From Chrysaora quinquecirrha (taxonomy: Eukaryota > Cnidaria > Scyphozoa > Semaeostomeae > Pelagiidae): a stretch of 64,000 nt of DNA. The stretch's first letter is position 1; every line of letters starts with the position of its first letter. Position numbers and translations under genes: made by a program. Shown here in pieces: positions 1 to 13,000 of the stretch. The stretch covers positions 3,761,608-3,825,607 of the forward strand of contig JACTAT010000004.1 in assembly GCA_014526335.1 (NCBI GenBank). Direction: 5' to 3'. The notes below the pieces were generated by a model, which saw nothing but the letters and a program-made list of their open reading frames with translations, ran no database searches and was not told the DNA's origin.

Positions 1-3000
1 TACAGACTCAAAGAAGAACTTGCAAGAGAAAGAAATGTAAGAAGCTTTTTAAATTGATATTCTTTGATATTAATGATTTTTAAGTTATTATTTCGATATT
101 TTCGATGTTACTGATTAAGTGAATAAGGGATAAATGGATTTCTGAAATATTACTACATTAATATTATGATATTCTTCGATGTTACTGATTTTTAAATTAT
201 TATTTTGATATTGTTGACTTTACTAATTTAGTGAATAAGGGATAAATAGATTTTGTTTTAATTTTTCAGGCAAATGAAGAGACTGGGGATGATTTTGAAT
301 CGATGAGACAAAAAGAAAAGGAACTGAAACGTTTGCAGAAAGAAATGAGTGTTGAAAAGAAATTGAAAGAAGATGCAAGAAAAGAACAAAATGCGTTGAA
401 GAAAGAATTAGATGAAGTGAAGAGTAATAATGGATTTATAAAGAAGAAACTAAGAAAAAGTCAAGAAAAGATTGCAAGTTTGTTAGAAGGAGAAGATGAA
501 AGAAAAGAAGGACAGAAAATTGAGGATGATGGAAAGAAGAGCGAAAGATTGGAAAAGTTATACCATCTAACAAATCTGAAATTGCAAAGAGCTTTAAATG
601 AGCTTTTTGTTATCAGAGAAGAAGCATCTAGAAATGAGAAAGAGAGAAGAGAAGATATTGAAAGATTGTTGGTTGAAAAGGACTCACTGAAAGTTGATTA
701 TGTTGCATTTCAAGTGCAAATTGGAACACTTGAACATGAAAACGAAAGCCTGACAGAAAGTTTGATGGAAAAGAACGTTGAAATTAGAAAGTTGAAGAGA
801 CAAAGAATGAATAAGAATGACGAAAAGATTAATGAGGAGATGAAAGAAAAGATTGAAGAATTGAAAATGAAAATACAGGAAGTTGAGAATTTTAAGGAAA
901 GTAAGAGTCAGCTGTCAGAAGAACGACAGAAGCTGAAAGAGAAATGTGATGTTCTAAATAAAGAAAAAGACGAGCTGATGAGGAGAACATGTGAAGAATT
1001 CAATGAAAAAGTAAAGAACGGAGAGATAGTAAATGAGCTTGTGAAAGAAAATAATAAAATGATGGCAGATTTAAAGGTCTGCAAAGTAAGCAAGGAGATG
1101 ATAGAGAAGAATAATAAAGAGCTCGTGAAAAGAATTGCTGAAGTTTTGAAGGAGAAGCATGAAATGCTTAAGAAAATAGAAGAGCAAGGTGAAAAGAACA
1201 TGGCAGTGGAAAATCAGCTCAAACATCTTGAAATTGAATTAGCTGAATCAAGAAACGAGCTGAAGAAAGAAGAAGAAAAAGCAAATTCTCTCAAAAAGGA
1301 ATGTTCAAAGAAAGAAAATGCATTGGCAAAACAAAGACTATTGAACGATAGTCTGCAGAAGAAGTCGGAAGATCTTAGAAAGACACAGCATGATGATGAA
1401 GAAACGCCACAGCAAAATGAAGAATTAAGATCATTGAAGGTTCAGATTGAGGAAATAAAGAACGAGAATGAAATTCTTCTTTGGAAAAATGAAAGTCTGG
1501 AGAAAGATCTTCAAACAAAAGCATTGCTTATTCAAGAAACACAAAAGGATCAGCATGAAATTGAAGCTTTGCAAAAAGAGAACGAGAAGCTTTCGGGTGA
1601 ACTGAAAGAAGTTTATGAAGATTTTCGAGTAAGCCAAGCAGATTACGAAAAGAAGGTCCAAGGTTTGGAGAGGAAGATCAATGAAAAAGAAGAAAAGGAA
1701 GAATTGTTGAAGAAAGACAAATTTGAGCTTCAAAAATTGCGAGCTGACAAAGAAATGGCCGAACATGATCTGCAAATCCAAAGTAAAGATTTCAGTTATC
1801 TGCAGGAAGAATTCGATAAGATAACGAGAGAGTTGGACGCTAGAAATGTAGAGCTACAAGAGATGCAGAAGAATCGTGATAGATTGAAGGAAGATCTAGT
1901 GAGAGAGGAAGAAAAGAGCAAAATGATTGAAAACGAAGCAAAAAATGATAAAGAAATGTTAGAGAAGAAAGTGAAAGAGCTTCAAGAAGAAGCGAAATCG
2001 CTGCAAGAGAAGGAAGAAAGGATGCAGCAAGAGCATTCTCGTATGCTAAATGAAAGGAATAAAGAAATAAAAAGTAAAGAAGAAATAGTAGCAATGAAGG
2101 ATGAGCAATTGAAGAAGATCAACGAGCTTCAGGATGAAATAAAATCTTTGCAGGAGAAGGAAGTAAACATGCAAAAAGAAAATGCTCGTCTCCTAAAGGA
2201 AAGTAAGAATGATTTGAAAAGCAAAGAAAAAACAGAAGACATGGAAGAATTACAAAAGAGTTTAGATAAAATGAAAGAAAGAGAAAAGAAGATACAGAGT
2301 CATAATTATGAATTGAAGAAGAAGCTTGACAAGCAAGAAGAGATGAATAAAGAGTTATTAAGAAAGAATGAAGAGCTTAAAGTTGAAGCTAGCAACAAGA
2401 AATCAGCAGAAAATATGGCAAAGAATGCAGACGAAAAGGTGAATCAAAAATTGAAAGCGATGACAGAGAAATTAGAAGAATCAAGAGCAAAAGTGATTGC
2501 ATATGAATTAGAAATAAAACAAAATGAACAATTAATTGATGAATATGAAAGAGAGAATGAATATCTCAAGAAGCAAAATGAAAATGTGAATGAGTTGACA
2601 AGACTGGTCGAACAGAGAAACTCAGATGCTATTTTAAGCAAGAAATTAGCTGATAAATTTGAGAATGAAAACACCAAGCTTATAAACGAATCAAAAAAGT
2701 TGAACACAATTATCACTGAAATGGAAAGGCAAATCGAGGTTCTAAATGGTGATAAAGAAGAATTTAAAGAAGAAAAAGAAATGCTTGCAAAACATTTGGA
2801 AGAAAATAAAGAACAGGTTTATATGCTGAGACAAACTGAAAAAGATCTTGAATCTGCATATAAAGATATCAAAGTACTGCAAGCAGAGAAGAAGGAAATG
2901 GAAGATAAATATGAAGAAGCAATGGCCAAATTAGCAAGCAAGCAGGGGTAAGAAAATAAGAATATTGTTTTATCAATGTATGATTTATAGCATTATGATT

Positions 3001-4923
3001 GTTGCAGCTATATGATTCTTGAATGTTGAGCACATTTTGTCTTTGGCAGAGTCTTGCTTTGGATTAGCTTTCAATTTTTAGGTGCGAAGGTGGGAAACCG
3101 TTTCTCTTTCATTGACTGATTTTTTACTGGACGCTGTTTTGGACATGTTGTTTGTTTCTATCACTTAACTGTTTGGAAATTTGATCTACTTACCTGGAAC
3201 CACAATTGCACGGAAATTCAAAAACAACCTAATTGTTCTATACAGTAGGTACACAGTCCTTTTGAATGGATGGTAGTACTTTCCTTGTGCCAAACACTAT
3301 AAAAGTGCACCAAAAGGAAAGGCCTAAAACATGGCTCTCCCGTGGGACAGCATTTGCTCGACAAAGTCACTATCTGTCAGTTAAATTTAGTTATGGACCT
3401 TAGAAACGTCAATCGCAAATTTTTGTAATATTCTTCGACTATTTTAGGCAACAGCAGACCACTGACGAAATTGAAGCAGAAGAAAAATACGAATCAGATT
3501 TCGAAGAAATAGAAGAATCATCAAAAAATGAATCAAAAAGTGATATTGAAGAAGAAATAGAAGAAATTCAGATTGAAAGCGAAAACAGCAAAACAGAAAG
3601 CGAGTTGAAATTCACCACAAATGAAAAGAAAGAAGATGATTCAGTTAATTTTGATGATGATGATGGCGATTTCTGGGATATTTTGGACAAAAAGAAGGAA
3701 GAAAAAGGTGAAGGCAAATGTGAATCTGCTGTTAGAAGAAAAGAAAGCAATTTGGAAACAGCATTAGGATTGGCTAAAAACGAGAGGCCAATTGAAAAGA
3801 AAACAACAAGTAATGGAGAAGAGTTCGATACAGTATTGGAAGCTGCCATTGATACGAATTTCAAGTATGAAACAAGTGATGACAATGACTTATCAAGCGA
3901 TGAAGTTGATAATTTTCTGGCAAGTTTGCTTGAAACTGGCAAAGCAAAGAAAGTGAAAAATGGTAAGTTGAAGAATAATTAGTACATATATTTACCTTTC
4001 GAAGGTTAAGATTAATATTTAAGTTTTTAAAGTTTCAGCCCCAACCTTTCTTGATTGTTTGTAAAATCATGATTGTAAACTAATCGAAAGACCAAGATTA
4101 ACACAATGCAAGTAGGGAACGTTTATCAACTCAACTAACAACTGAATGAGAAGAGATAGAGCGAAGACTAACGATTCACCTAGAGTATAACCAGATTCAT
4201 GTATAAATTTAGATTTAGATATAGAAAGAAAACTTGCCTTTAGTTGCTACCTCTAACTTAAAAGTCTAGAGCTCGGGGTCCAAGGAAGGATGACCTCCTG
4301 TTTAAAAAGATACTTTTGATATTTTCATTTTGGCGCTGTTCTTTTATGAATTTTGAGCAGAACCACCTCCCACACCCCAAAAGGCCTTATTTTTTCATTT
4401 CTAGCTCAATTTGCCCACATTATTTAATGCCAAACCCTAGCACAGATTTACCATGGAAAGTAAATGGGATTCGAACCCTGGACTTTATGATTGGAAATCT
4501 GACCACATTTCTATTATCCATACTTCACAAAGCCAAGGTTCAATTAATCGTTTTTTTTCAATTCAAATTTCTTCTTTAATTTCAGATAAAAACATCGCAA
4601 ATTCAAACATGAAAATGGCAGCTTCCCTTGGATTTGATGATCTTTTAGAGGAGCCAAAAGCAAATGATAAAAAAGATAAGATGAAAAAATCAAAGAAAAA
4701 TAAGAAATCAAAGAAAAACAGATCATCAGAAACAAAAGATGGCAGTGAATCATGCGAAGCAGCGAATGAACCAGATGGAGGAGCATTAAGTCGACAACAA
4801 AGTGGTCTCTTTGCACCATCACCACTTTTTGCCCGTTCGCCATTTTCAAGCTTGGCGAATCTGCCTCCTCTTGCTAAAAAGAATTCACTGCCTCCTCTCA
4901 CGATCAAAGCAAAAAACTTTTAG
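1..4923 (+). CDS. Long coiled-coil protein, 3' part of gene (four exons)
   Basis: Exons read from sequence: 1-36 (continues off the left edge), 270-2947, 3448-3962 and 4586-4923. All introns are GT-AG and the phases agree (0, 2, 1), so one open frame of about 1190 codons runs to the TAG at 4921-4923. The 2.7-kb second exon is almost pure Glu/Lys/Gln/Leu-rich heptad coiled coil without transmembrane segments. The third exon is acidic, with a run of Asp near 3655-3670. The last exon encodes a short motif with paired Asp and Glu, a Lys/Ser-rich stretch that may be a nuclear signal, and a Ser/Pro/Leu-rich tail. The composition suggests a scaffold, centrosomal, ciliary or Golgi protein, but I do not recognise the family. 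The ATG at 303 is not the start: the frame is open back to the acceptor at 268-269 and joins exon 1-36. Gene structure is well supported; function is unknown. Confidence 0.85.
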
Positions 4924-5445
4924 AACTTTCTTATCTTTAATATTCATTTCATAATTTAATGTGATAATTATAACTAACTTAGGTACCCTAAAATAAAATG
5001 TAAAAAAAAAATTAAAATAAAATATTTGGAAGTATTACTGTTTTAAGGTTGTAGATTTGATTAAAATTATATTATTGTTGAATTTAAAACTTATTTATTT
5101 GTCCAGATCTTTGTAGTGAGCATAGAGGGTCGAAAAGCAGGAAATAACAGAGAAATAATGAAATTGTAATTGAGAAAAGCTGTTTAAAAGATAAATGTAA
5201 ATGTATTGTACAGTTTTTTTATAAGAACGAAGTTTTTAAGAACACTCAGGTAAAAAGGTAAAAATGGTAAAAAATGGTAAAAAATAAGAACATTTTTAAA
5301 ACGAGTAGGTTGAATTTCAGCGCGCATACAGTTGTTTGCATTGTTAAACTTTTTATTTTGAGTCAAAATACTGACATAGCATTCCGCGCAGCTGATTTCA
5401 GAGCATGTAAAAAACGATACAATACTCAATTTTCATCTCTATTAC
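4924..5445. other. Short AT-rich intergenic stretch with start of an old TATAAG-type element
   Basis: After the poly(A) signals I see no exon. From about 5211 the text has a T-run, TATAAGAAC, then TTAAGAACACTCAG. A similar AAGAACACTCAG reappears near 6926-6940, followed by an inverted CTTATAAAAG end near 6959-6968. The hAT-like element at 5446-6595 therefore probably landed inside an older element of the TATAAG family. This reading is tentative. Confidence 0.35.
4992..5021 (+). promoter_or_regulatory. Polyadenylation signals of the coiled-coil gene
   Basis: Two AATAAA hexamers lie at 4992-4997 and 5016-5021, about 70-100 bases after the stop codon at 4923. This fits a short 3' UTR for the upstream gene. 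The cleavage site itself cannot be placed. Confidence 0.6.
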
Positions 5446-6595
5446 CAGTGGCGTAGCCAGGGTCTCAACATTGGGGGGGCAAACGAATAAAAAATATGGG
5501 GGTCCGGGGGCTTGAGACCTTTTTGAGACCTTTTTGAAATTTTTGAGACCATGCCCTCCTACAAGTCGTTAAACGGCCCATTAGAAAAAAAATTTGACGA
5601 GCTTTCAAACGGAGAAAATATGCTGGATAATTCTTGCTTTTCACTATAATGACAGCAGAACTACAATCTTCGTGCAGCGCCTATTGTTATGCCAGGGGAA
5701 AATTGTTATTAGACCACTGAAATTCATGAAAGCTAACAAAATCTTGTTGTAAACACAAAATTTCTTGCAAAGCGTTTTTAAGTATGAAAACATGGAAATG
5801 AAAGTTTCAAATTAATTAATGGGAGAGACACAAAACTAGAGGGGTCCGGGGGTATGCTCCCCCGGAAAATTTTCATTTTTTACCTGTAGAATGGCATCAT
5901 CGAGTGCATAATTTTTGCTTGTCAAGTGTGTTCCTACTGGATATCCGAAGACATCTCACCTCACTTGTTTGTTGGAAACACTTGCTTTCTTGTTGATGTA
6001 GAAAATTCCAGCAAAGAATACTGATTATACGAAGCTGTGAAAATTTTCATTCTACGTTTATCTACTAGAAACATGCACAGTGTTGTCTGATCTTTCGTTT
6101 ACTCTACTAGTTTTCTCGTGTTTTGCCTTTTCGTTCTATTTCGTTTTATTTCGAGAACGAGAGAAAGGAGATTTTACGTTTTTACTTTTCACCACAGAAA
6201 CAATATGGAAGAGAGAGATGTCTTTTGAATAAACTTTAAATCTGCCCGACGGGACCGTAAAAACACAAGAAAGGTCCGCACCTTCAGAACCCTTCACACA
6301 TCGAGACCTATTGCAACAGAATGGGCGTGTGGGTTGAACAATAGTAAACACGTGGCATTAATTGCCGCATGAAAAATAGTAGTAGAACACTTTCCAGGAA
6401 CCAAGCAGGTTGATCGGGTTGGATGATATCTCTACTCTTTTGCGACATTGAAAAATGTTTATTGTGCAACGGTTGTTAGAATTTCTCTTACCTCCCCACT
6501 GATTTTATTGCAGAAATAGACTTTTCTAAAACACCAACTTTTCAACTATTGGGGGGGCGACCGCCCCCCCTTGCCCCCCCTTGGCTACGCTACTG
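5446..6595. mobile_element. Non-autonomous hAT-like DNA transposon, 1150 bp
   Basis: The element starts CAGTGGCGTAGCCAGG and its right end, read in reverse, is CAGTAGCGTAGCCAAGG. These terminal inverted repeats match at all but two or three positions. It is flanked by a perfect 8-bp duplication TCTATTAC (5438-5445 and 6596-6603), which fixes both ends to the base. Eight-bp target duplications and CAG-CTG ends are typical of hAT elements. The subterminal parts are rich in G or C runs. Frames inside are short and unrelated to a transposase, so it would need an enzyme from elsewhere. It lies between the coiled-coil gene and the first FARSA exon seen. Confidence 0.9.
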
Positions 6596-7017
6596 TCTAT
6601 TACCTAATAGGGACAGCGCATTTGTAAGGAATCGATTAGTAGAAAGCTGATTGATGTTTAAAATACAATGCCAATTCAGCTTCTCTTTTGATTGGTGCAT
6701 TTTAAGCCGCATCTGGGTATAAATTCCACCTTAGTTTAATGTTTCAGTCTGTTTCTGACGTTCATACTCACTCTGAGGAGTTTCAGACGAAAAAAAGCTC
6801 TCAAGTATGCCCGAAAATGTTTCCGCTGTTTATTGCAATTTTGAATCGATCAGCATTAGAAAACAGTTCCCAAAATATTAGAACAAATTAAGAACAAATA
6901 TTAGCCTCAGATTAGGTGAAAGAATAAGAACACTCAGCCTCAGCTGAAGTTTACTAGTACTTATAAAAGACTATCCATGACAGACTTTTGAGGACAACTG
7001 TTTCTCCTTCATCCTAG

Positions 7018-10000
7018 GTTGAGAGCATTACCGATCATGTGAAAGAAAATCTTCTGCATATCAAAAGCAAGAATTTGGAAGAAGTACCAGAGAACAAATT
7101 GAATGAATTGAAAAGAAGAAAATTAATTGCTAAAGAGTAAGAATTTAATTCACAGTCTGCTATATAGATGGGGGCATGTTTTTTTTACCAAAAATACAGA
7201 AATAATGTATTATTTTTTCAGAACATTCACCGTTATATAACTGGCTTATAAGTGTATATACCCTACTTTGAATTAAGGGGCAAAAAGTATACAAAAAGTT
7301 GCGCATTGATATGAGACTATTCTACTAGAATTAATAGAAATCTGCACAAATATACATCCTCTTTCCTTTTTAATTGCATCCTTTTCTCAAACACACACGT
7401 ATATGCCTTATACTGAAATTGCCTGTTTCCTTTAACCGCATCTATACAGAGTAAATATATTCGGACTTATCGAGGCTGTTTCTGACACCGTATTAGACAT
7501 GATAGTCACCACTTATCATGACAAGCCTTTGATATTTAGTTGGGCAACGTTTCGGGAGAGATCCGTTTCCCATAATCGGGCAATGAGAAATATGGTTTCT
7601 TTCCTATTTATTCGATCCGACCTTTGCAATAAATAAGAAAGAAACCACATTTCTCATTGCCCGATGATGGGAGACGGATCTCTTCCAAAACGTTGCCCAA
7701 CTAAATATCAAAGGCTTGTCATGATAAGTGGTGACTATCATGTCTAATACGCATCTATACTTTTTGCACTTTGCTTGACATAAATAAAAATAGGCGGTTG
7801 TTGGTTCAGGTTTATGAACCGAGAGAAGATATCAACTTTTCCCAACTTTGCTTAACGGGAATTGAAGAGGTAAAATCTGGCACAGACTGGTTTCTTTCAG
7901 ATTTCATAAGTAAACTATTGTCACTTATTTAAACTCATTTGTGTAGAGTGCAAATCATTTCCCTGACTAACTTTCTTCCAAATTTAATGTCAGTGAATAC
8001 GAAAAGGCTCTTTCTAAACTACATTGCCTTAGCTTTGTCTATTCCCTTTAATCCCAACAGAGTCTTGTAAAACGGTCCCAAACGGATGTCTTTTTCTTTG
8101 ATTTCAATGTTGAGAACTATAGTCAGGCAATATTTCAGCAATAATGTTGGAGCTTGCAAGTAACAACATATCGTCAATGCAAGCTAAGTTGCCCAGTATT
8201 GAATTGGCACAACCATGACAAATTATAAGGTTGCTGAATGAAAACTAGTCACAACTAATTTGGTTCTCAACAAACTAACTGCTCAAGCCATGCTACTGCT
8301 CAAATGAAGTTACTTAAGCGTATTTTTTATAAGAAACTCTTTATAAGAAACCCAGACTCTGGATTGGCCAAAAATTTTAGAAACTCCAATACTGGGAAAT
8401 CTTAGACCAAGAAACTTTTCACATAATTCTGTGACATATTCAAGTTTATTTTCGATGTTTTGTATCCAATAACATACATTTGTGACACGCAGAAAAGATG
8501 GAAGGCCACAAGCATCCAAATAAAATCGATATATAGGTTTAGAACATCATTCAGATAGAATCACAATGTCATCAATACAGATATGTAAGAAACTCGAAAA
8601 AAACTTTCAGTACTCAAATTCCGAACATTTTTAGAAATTTTGAGTACTAGACCAATTTTTTAGTTTCTTATAAAGAAAATACGTTTAATTTATTTAAGAA
8701 TTTTAGAGTTAGTTAACCCAAGGACTGCTGAAATTTCCTAATTATAAAGTTCATCATTCATTTTCACATGTTTTTTCTTTGTAGAGTAATAAAAAGCTAT
8801 TTGATCACGAAAGGAAGTGATTTCTGTTTGTCAACATCAAAGCTTGAAACAGATCTAACTCCGGAGATGTTGATCAAGTATGTATAATTAATATCTCATC
8901 TTGCTAAACTATTAAATTTGTTGTTTTTTTTTATTTTGGTTTGTCTTGTACTTTAACAAACCTTGGCTTGGCAAATTGGGCGAAATAACAAAAAGGACCA
9001 TCTAATGCAGAAATGATGATTTTGAACCAATACTGAACAGATCCAACTGTTGCCAATGTTAAAGATGTCAAATAGAATTAACATATATATGGATGTTGTC
9101 ATGAGGCAAAACGTACGCTTTTAATGCTTTTTTGGCCCTTGAAGCAACCACTGCCGTTTTAGGGCAAATTTCTTAACGGGGAAACTCATCAGCATGAAAT
9201 TAAGTGTTAAAAGTTCCAACACCACTTGTACTGATATTGTTAATTAAATTAATTTCATTGAACCACTAAACCAACAAGACTAGTATTATTGCCTGATTTG
9301 GAGGGACAATCAAACAATTTACCATCTTTCGTACGAGTGAACCGCCATTCCAACCTTCCTTCTGAACAAAGAAAGCGTGTTATCTGACTGACCTAGCAAG
9401 GGGCAAGGTTTATTGGTTAAAGAGAGCCAACAGTGTCATGTTTTGGCGATGCCAAATTTTTATCTTTAATAATAACTTATATAAATTTGCATCCATGAAA
9501 AGAGCCTTGGTATTGGTAATTGTGTGTATCCTTTATTTACCTTCCTCTTTCAGTGGTTCTTGGAAAACGAAGAAATTCAAGGAATACAACTTTAATTCGC
9601 TGGGGATAATGCCTAGTTCAGGTCATCTACATCCACTTATGAAAGTCAGAGCAGAGTTTCGGCAAATCTTTCTTGAGATGGGGTATGTAAAGTGAAAAGG
9701 TCGGAAGTTTTTATAGCAAAATCGATTGGTTTGTTTGTTTTTTGAAATTACCTTATTACACCAAATCAGCTGTTCGGAATTTTAGTGCCTGTCTGCTAGA
9801 TTGCGAAATTTGTCGCGTATTTACAACTTTTGAGGACTAAGTAGTTCATTTTATACACATCTGTGTGTTGTTTTAGTTCGTGTTCATGACTGTTATGTTT
9901 ATTTTTCTTCTACATTCACAAATATTACTTCATTTATAAGTAACAATAAGTGACGAAGGGTCATGTTAACACTTTGTTAATGATTGAAAAGTTCTTGAGA

Positions 10001-13000
10001 AGTTCCTATGAGTGCTGATAGATAGAAAAGTTTCTGCAATTTATTTTCACCCTTTTTTGCTACGTTGCTGCTAAAAGCGATTTCGTGTCCTCTACGGCCG
10101 ATAAACTTAAACTGTGTAATAGTAATTAATAGCTATATTGAAGAGCATAGCAGATTTGAATCTTTTGTTTAGGCCATAATAATCCACTAACTCCCTGAAA
10201 GTGAATGGCAACCTGCTTCTCTTCATTCATGAAATCATCGATAGCACATGACTGAATCCCATCAACGTATCCGGCCGAAACTTTGTAATAATCATTAAAT
10301 AGGCACACTGCTTTGTAATTAAATCATTCGGGTTATTTATTAACAAGTTATTTGTTCCTTTGAGGAAATGTAAACAAAAAGTTTAATAGGTTTGTGCTTC
10401 GTGGAGCTCCAGACCCCACTTGATTCAAAAATCGCTTTCTTTAACATCCATTTTCCTTTTTTAGATTCACAGAAATGCCAACAAATAATTTTGTGGAAAG
10501 CTCATTCTGGAATTTCGATGCTCTCTTTCAGCCACAGCAACATCCTGCAAGAGATGCTCATGATACCTTCTTTTTATCTGGTATGTTGAGGACGAGATTT
10601 GCTCGTATTTATGTTGTCACCTGCAAAACACCGTCGGTGTACATTAGGCTAAACAAAACATTTTAGATTCCTGCAACGTCCTCTATATTCTTTAATGGAG
10701 CCACCATCCAAAAACTGACTCATTCTCTCCCTGAATCCCATCTCCAGGAATCCAGGGCTGGACGGACCTTAACTAAGCAGCTTGAGGGCCCAATAGGGCG
10801 ATTCGGTAGAATTTAAATTTTCCAAATCAAAAGATATCAAGTTTTTGATGCAAAAACCGTACAAAGCACCCGAAATTTAGTGTAGGTGCAAAGTTTTACT
10901 TTCTCAGCGCTGGTATTTTCGTTTTTACGAGCGGTCAAAGGTCACGATTTTACAAGGGCTTAGACCCAGTGGGTTTAAAAGTTTCATCTTCTTCATTTTT
11001 CGCGGTCAGAAGCCACATAGCAACCAAAAAACTAAAATAAACGAACCGTTGCTAGCAGAGCAGATGCCAAAAAATTCTTATACAGGTATTTATGTTACAA
11101 GTATCTGAAAAATCTCCCGCAGAGACAAGACTTTTGTTATTAGGGGGTAATTTAAAAGACAAAAGATCAAAAGTTTGCAAAAAAATCAAATCAAAAAAAA
11201 ATTCCTTGCCAAAATATTGGTATACTGCCTTGTTAAGTATGCCCGCAAATGTTTCCCATGTTTTTTGCAATTCTGATTATTATTATTTTCAATTTATTTA
11301 CAACAGGTACTAGGAAGTTATAGCTAATGAATTACATAGCAAATCGAAACCTACTTCTAAGTAAAGTAAAAATTTACAATATTGGTATAAGTACAACAAG
11401 GAAGAAAAAATGTCAATTAAATAATTGAGAAACACAAAAAAAATAATAATTAGAACATTATGCAACGAATTCCAAGTGTGATTAAGTCAAGAAACCAACT
11501 TGAGGCATAATTATGCCGTAACTGCATGCTGTAGCTAACAGTATGTTTGTATCGTATATAGCTAGCTATATATAGCTAAGTAAAGATATAGCTATACCTC
11601 CATTACAATAATTGTAAGCATATAAACATGAATTATTACGATTTCATCAACTTCACTTTGTATTATATACATAGATAATAATCATAAATCTAAATCCACA
11701 TAAGTTGCTTTATATTAGTTATTGAAATAAAGATAATAGTAAGGTTTTCTGAAATAAAGCAAACACATCTAAATAATACACATGTCTGTTAGAAAAGTAT
11801 ATTTTACTATAATACCTTTATTTTACCTCTAAAAGCACCTATATACCGGTTACTGTTCTAACCCATATACCTATACCTATAATAATACCTATTTTTATTT
11901 TACCTATTTTACTCAAATCAGAATTAAGAAGAGGAAAAACACTTGAACGTTATAAGCAAAGATTAACAGTAATAACTGTTCTTTATGTGAAAAGATTTCC
12001 GCCGTTGTTTTGAATTCGTTATTGTGAAACGAATTCGTAGAATCTGCACACTGGTTTAATGTCCTTTTAGTTAAAAGTCAATGCAAGTTTAAAGATTGCA
12101 AATTCTATTGATCGCGTCAACGACAGCGGTTTTCATTTTTCTGAGCTCTATAATGATTTGTTGTCTTGTGTCCGCCATGCCCAAACCATAAACGAAAGGA
12201 TTGACAACAGTGTTTAGTTGCGTAAAGAAAATAGGTACCAGTTTGAGTGCTGAGGCATCATTCTTCGTCTCAAAGCGTACGGATATCAGGTAGAAGGCTG
12301 TAGGGCACATACATACCACGTACAATCCAACAACTGCGCTTGCGACTATGGCAACTTTTATTTCAGCTTTCCTGGCCTCTTTCTCCTCTGCGGCTGCTCC
12401 TGCATTATTGACAGGAAGCACTTTCATCTTCTTACGAGACAGCAGATACAGGCGAACTTGAACGCAGGTAAGAATAACTGAACTTGTAAGAACAACAATG
12501 GTGTAAATGATGTTGGTCGATTTGGTGAATTCAAAGCTCGAACTATAATCTGCTTCATATCTTGTTTTGTCCATAAATCCGCTGATGAAGGCAACTGCCC
12601 ATATGCAGTATAATGCTCTGTGTACCAGTTTATCGGTGACAATGTCATGCAATCGAAGACAGTGAATGCATGCAATATAGCGCTCATAAGACAACAGAAG
12701 GATGCTGCCACTTGCGCTGACAACGGTTGTTTTAACAAGAAAATCCAAGAACTTTCGAATCACTTGACAGCCAGTAGAACTGCTTTTAGCTTGGGAAATG
12801 AAGCTTACAACATAAAGCAACGCAACTCCACCTATTTGAATACTGTCAGAGATGTTCAAACTGAGCAATATTTTGTGACGAGGAAGCCTCAAGTCAAAAC
12901 GATATACAAGAATCTTGAACATGAGAATATACACAGGACAGATTATGAATGCCAGGAAAATAGCAAATGACCCAGCAGCTTTTTTATTGCAGCTATATGT

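Noticed and set aside
908..2716. Several minus-strand frames of 80-116 codons rich in Phe, Leu and Ser
   Set aside because: Shadows of the Glu/Lys-rich coiled-coil exon on the plus strand.
5446..6595. Autonomous transposon with a transposase gene
   Set aside because: The longest frame is about 70 codons and unrelated to a transposase; only ends and target duplication support it as an element.
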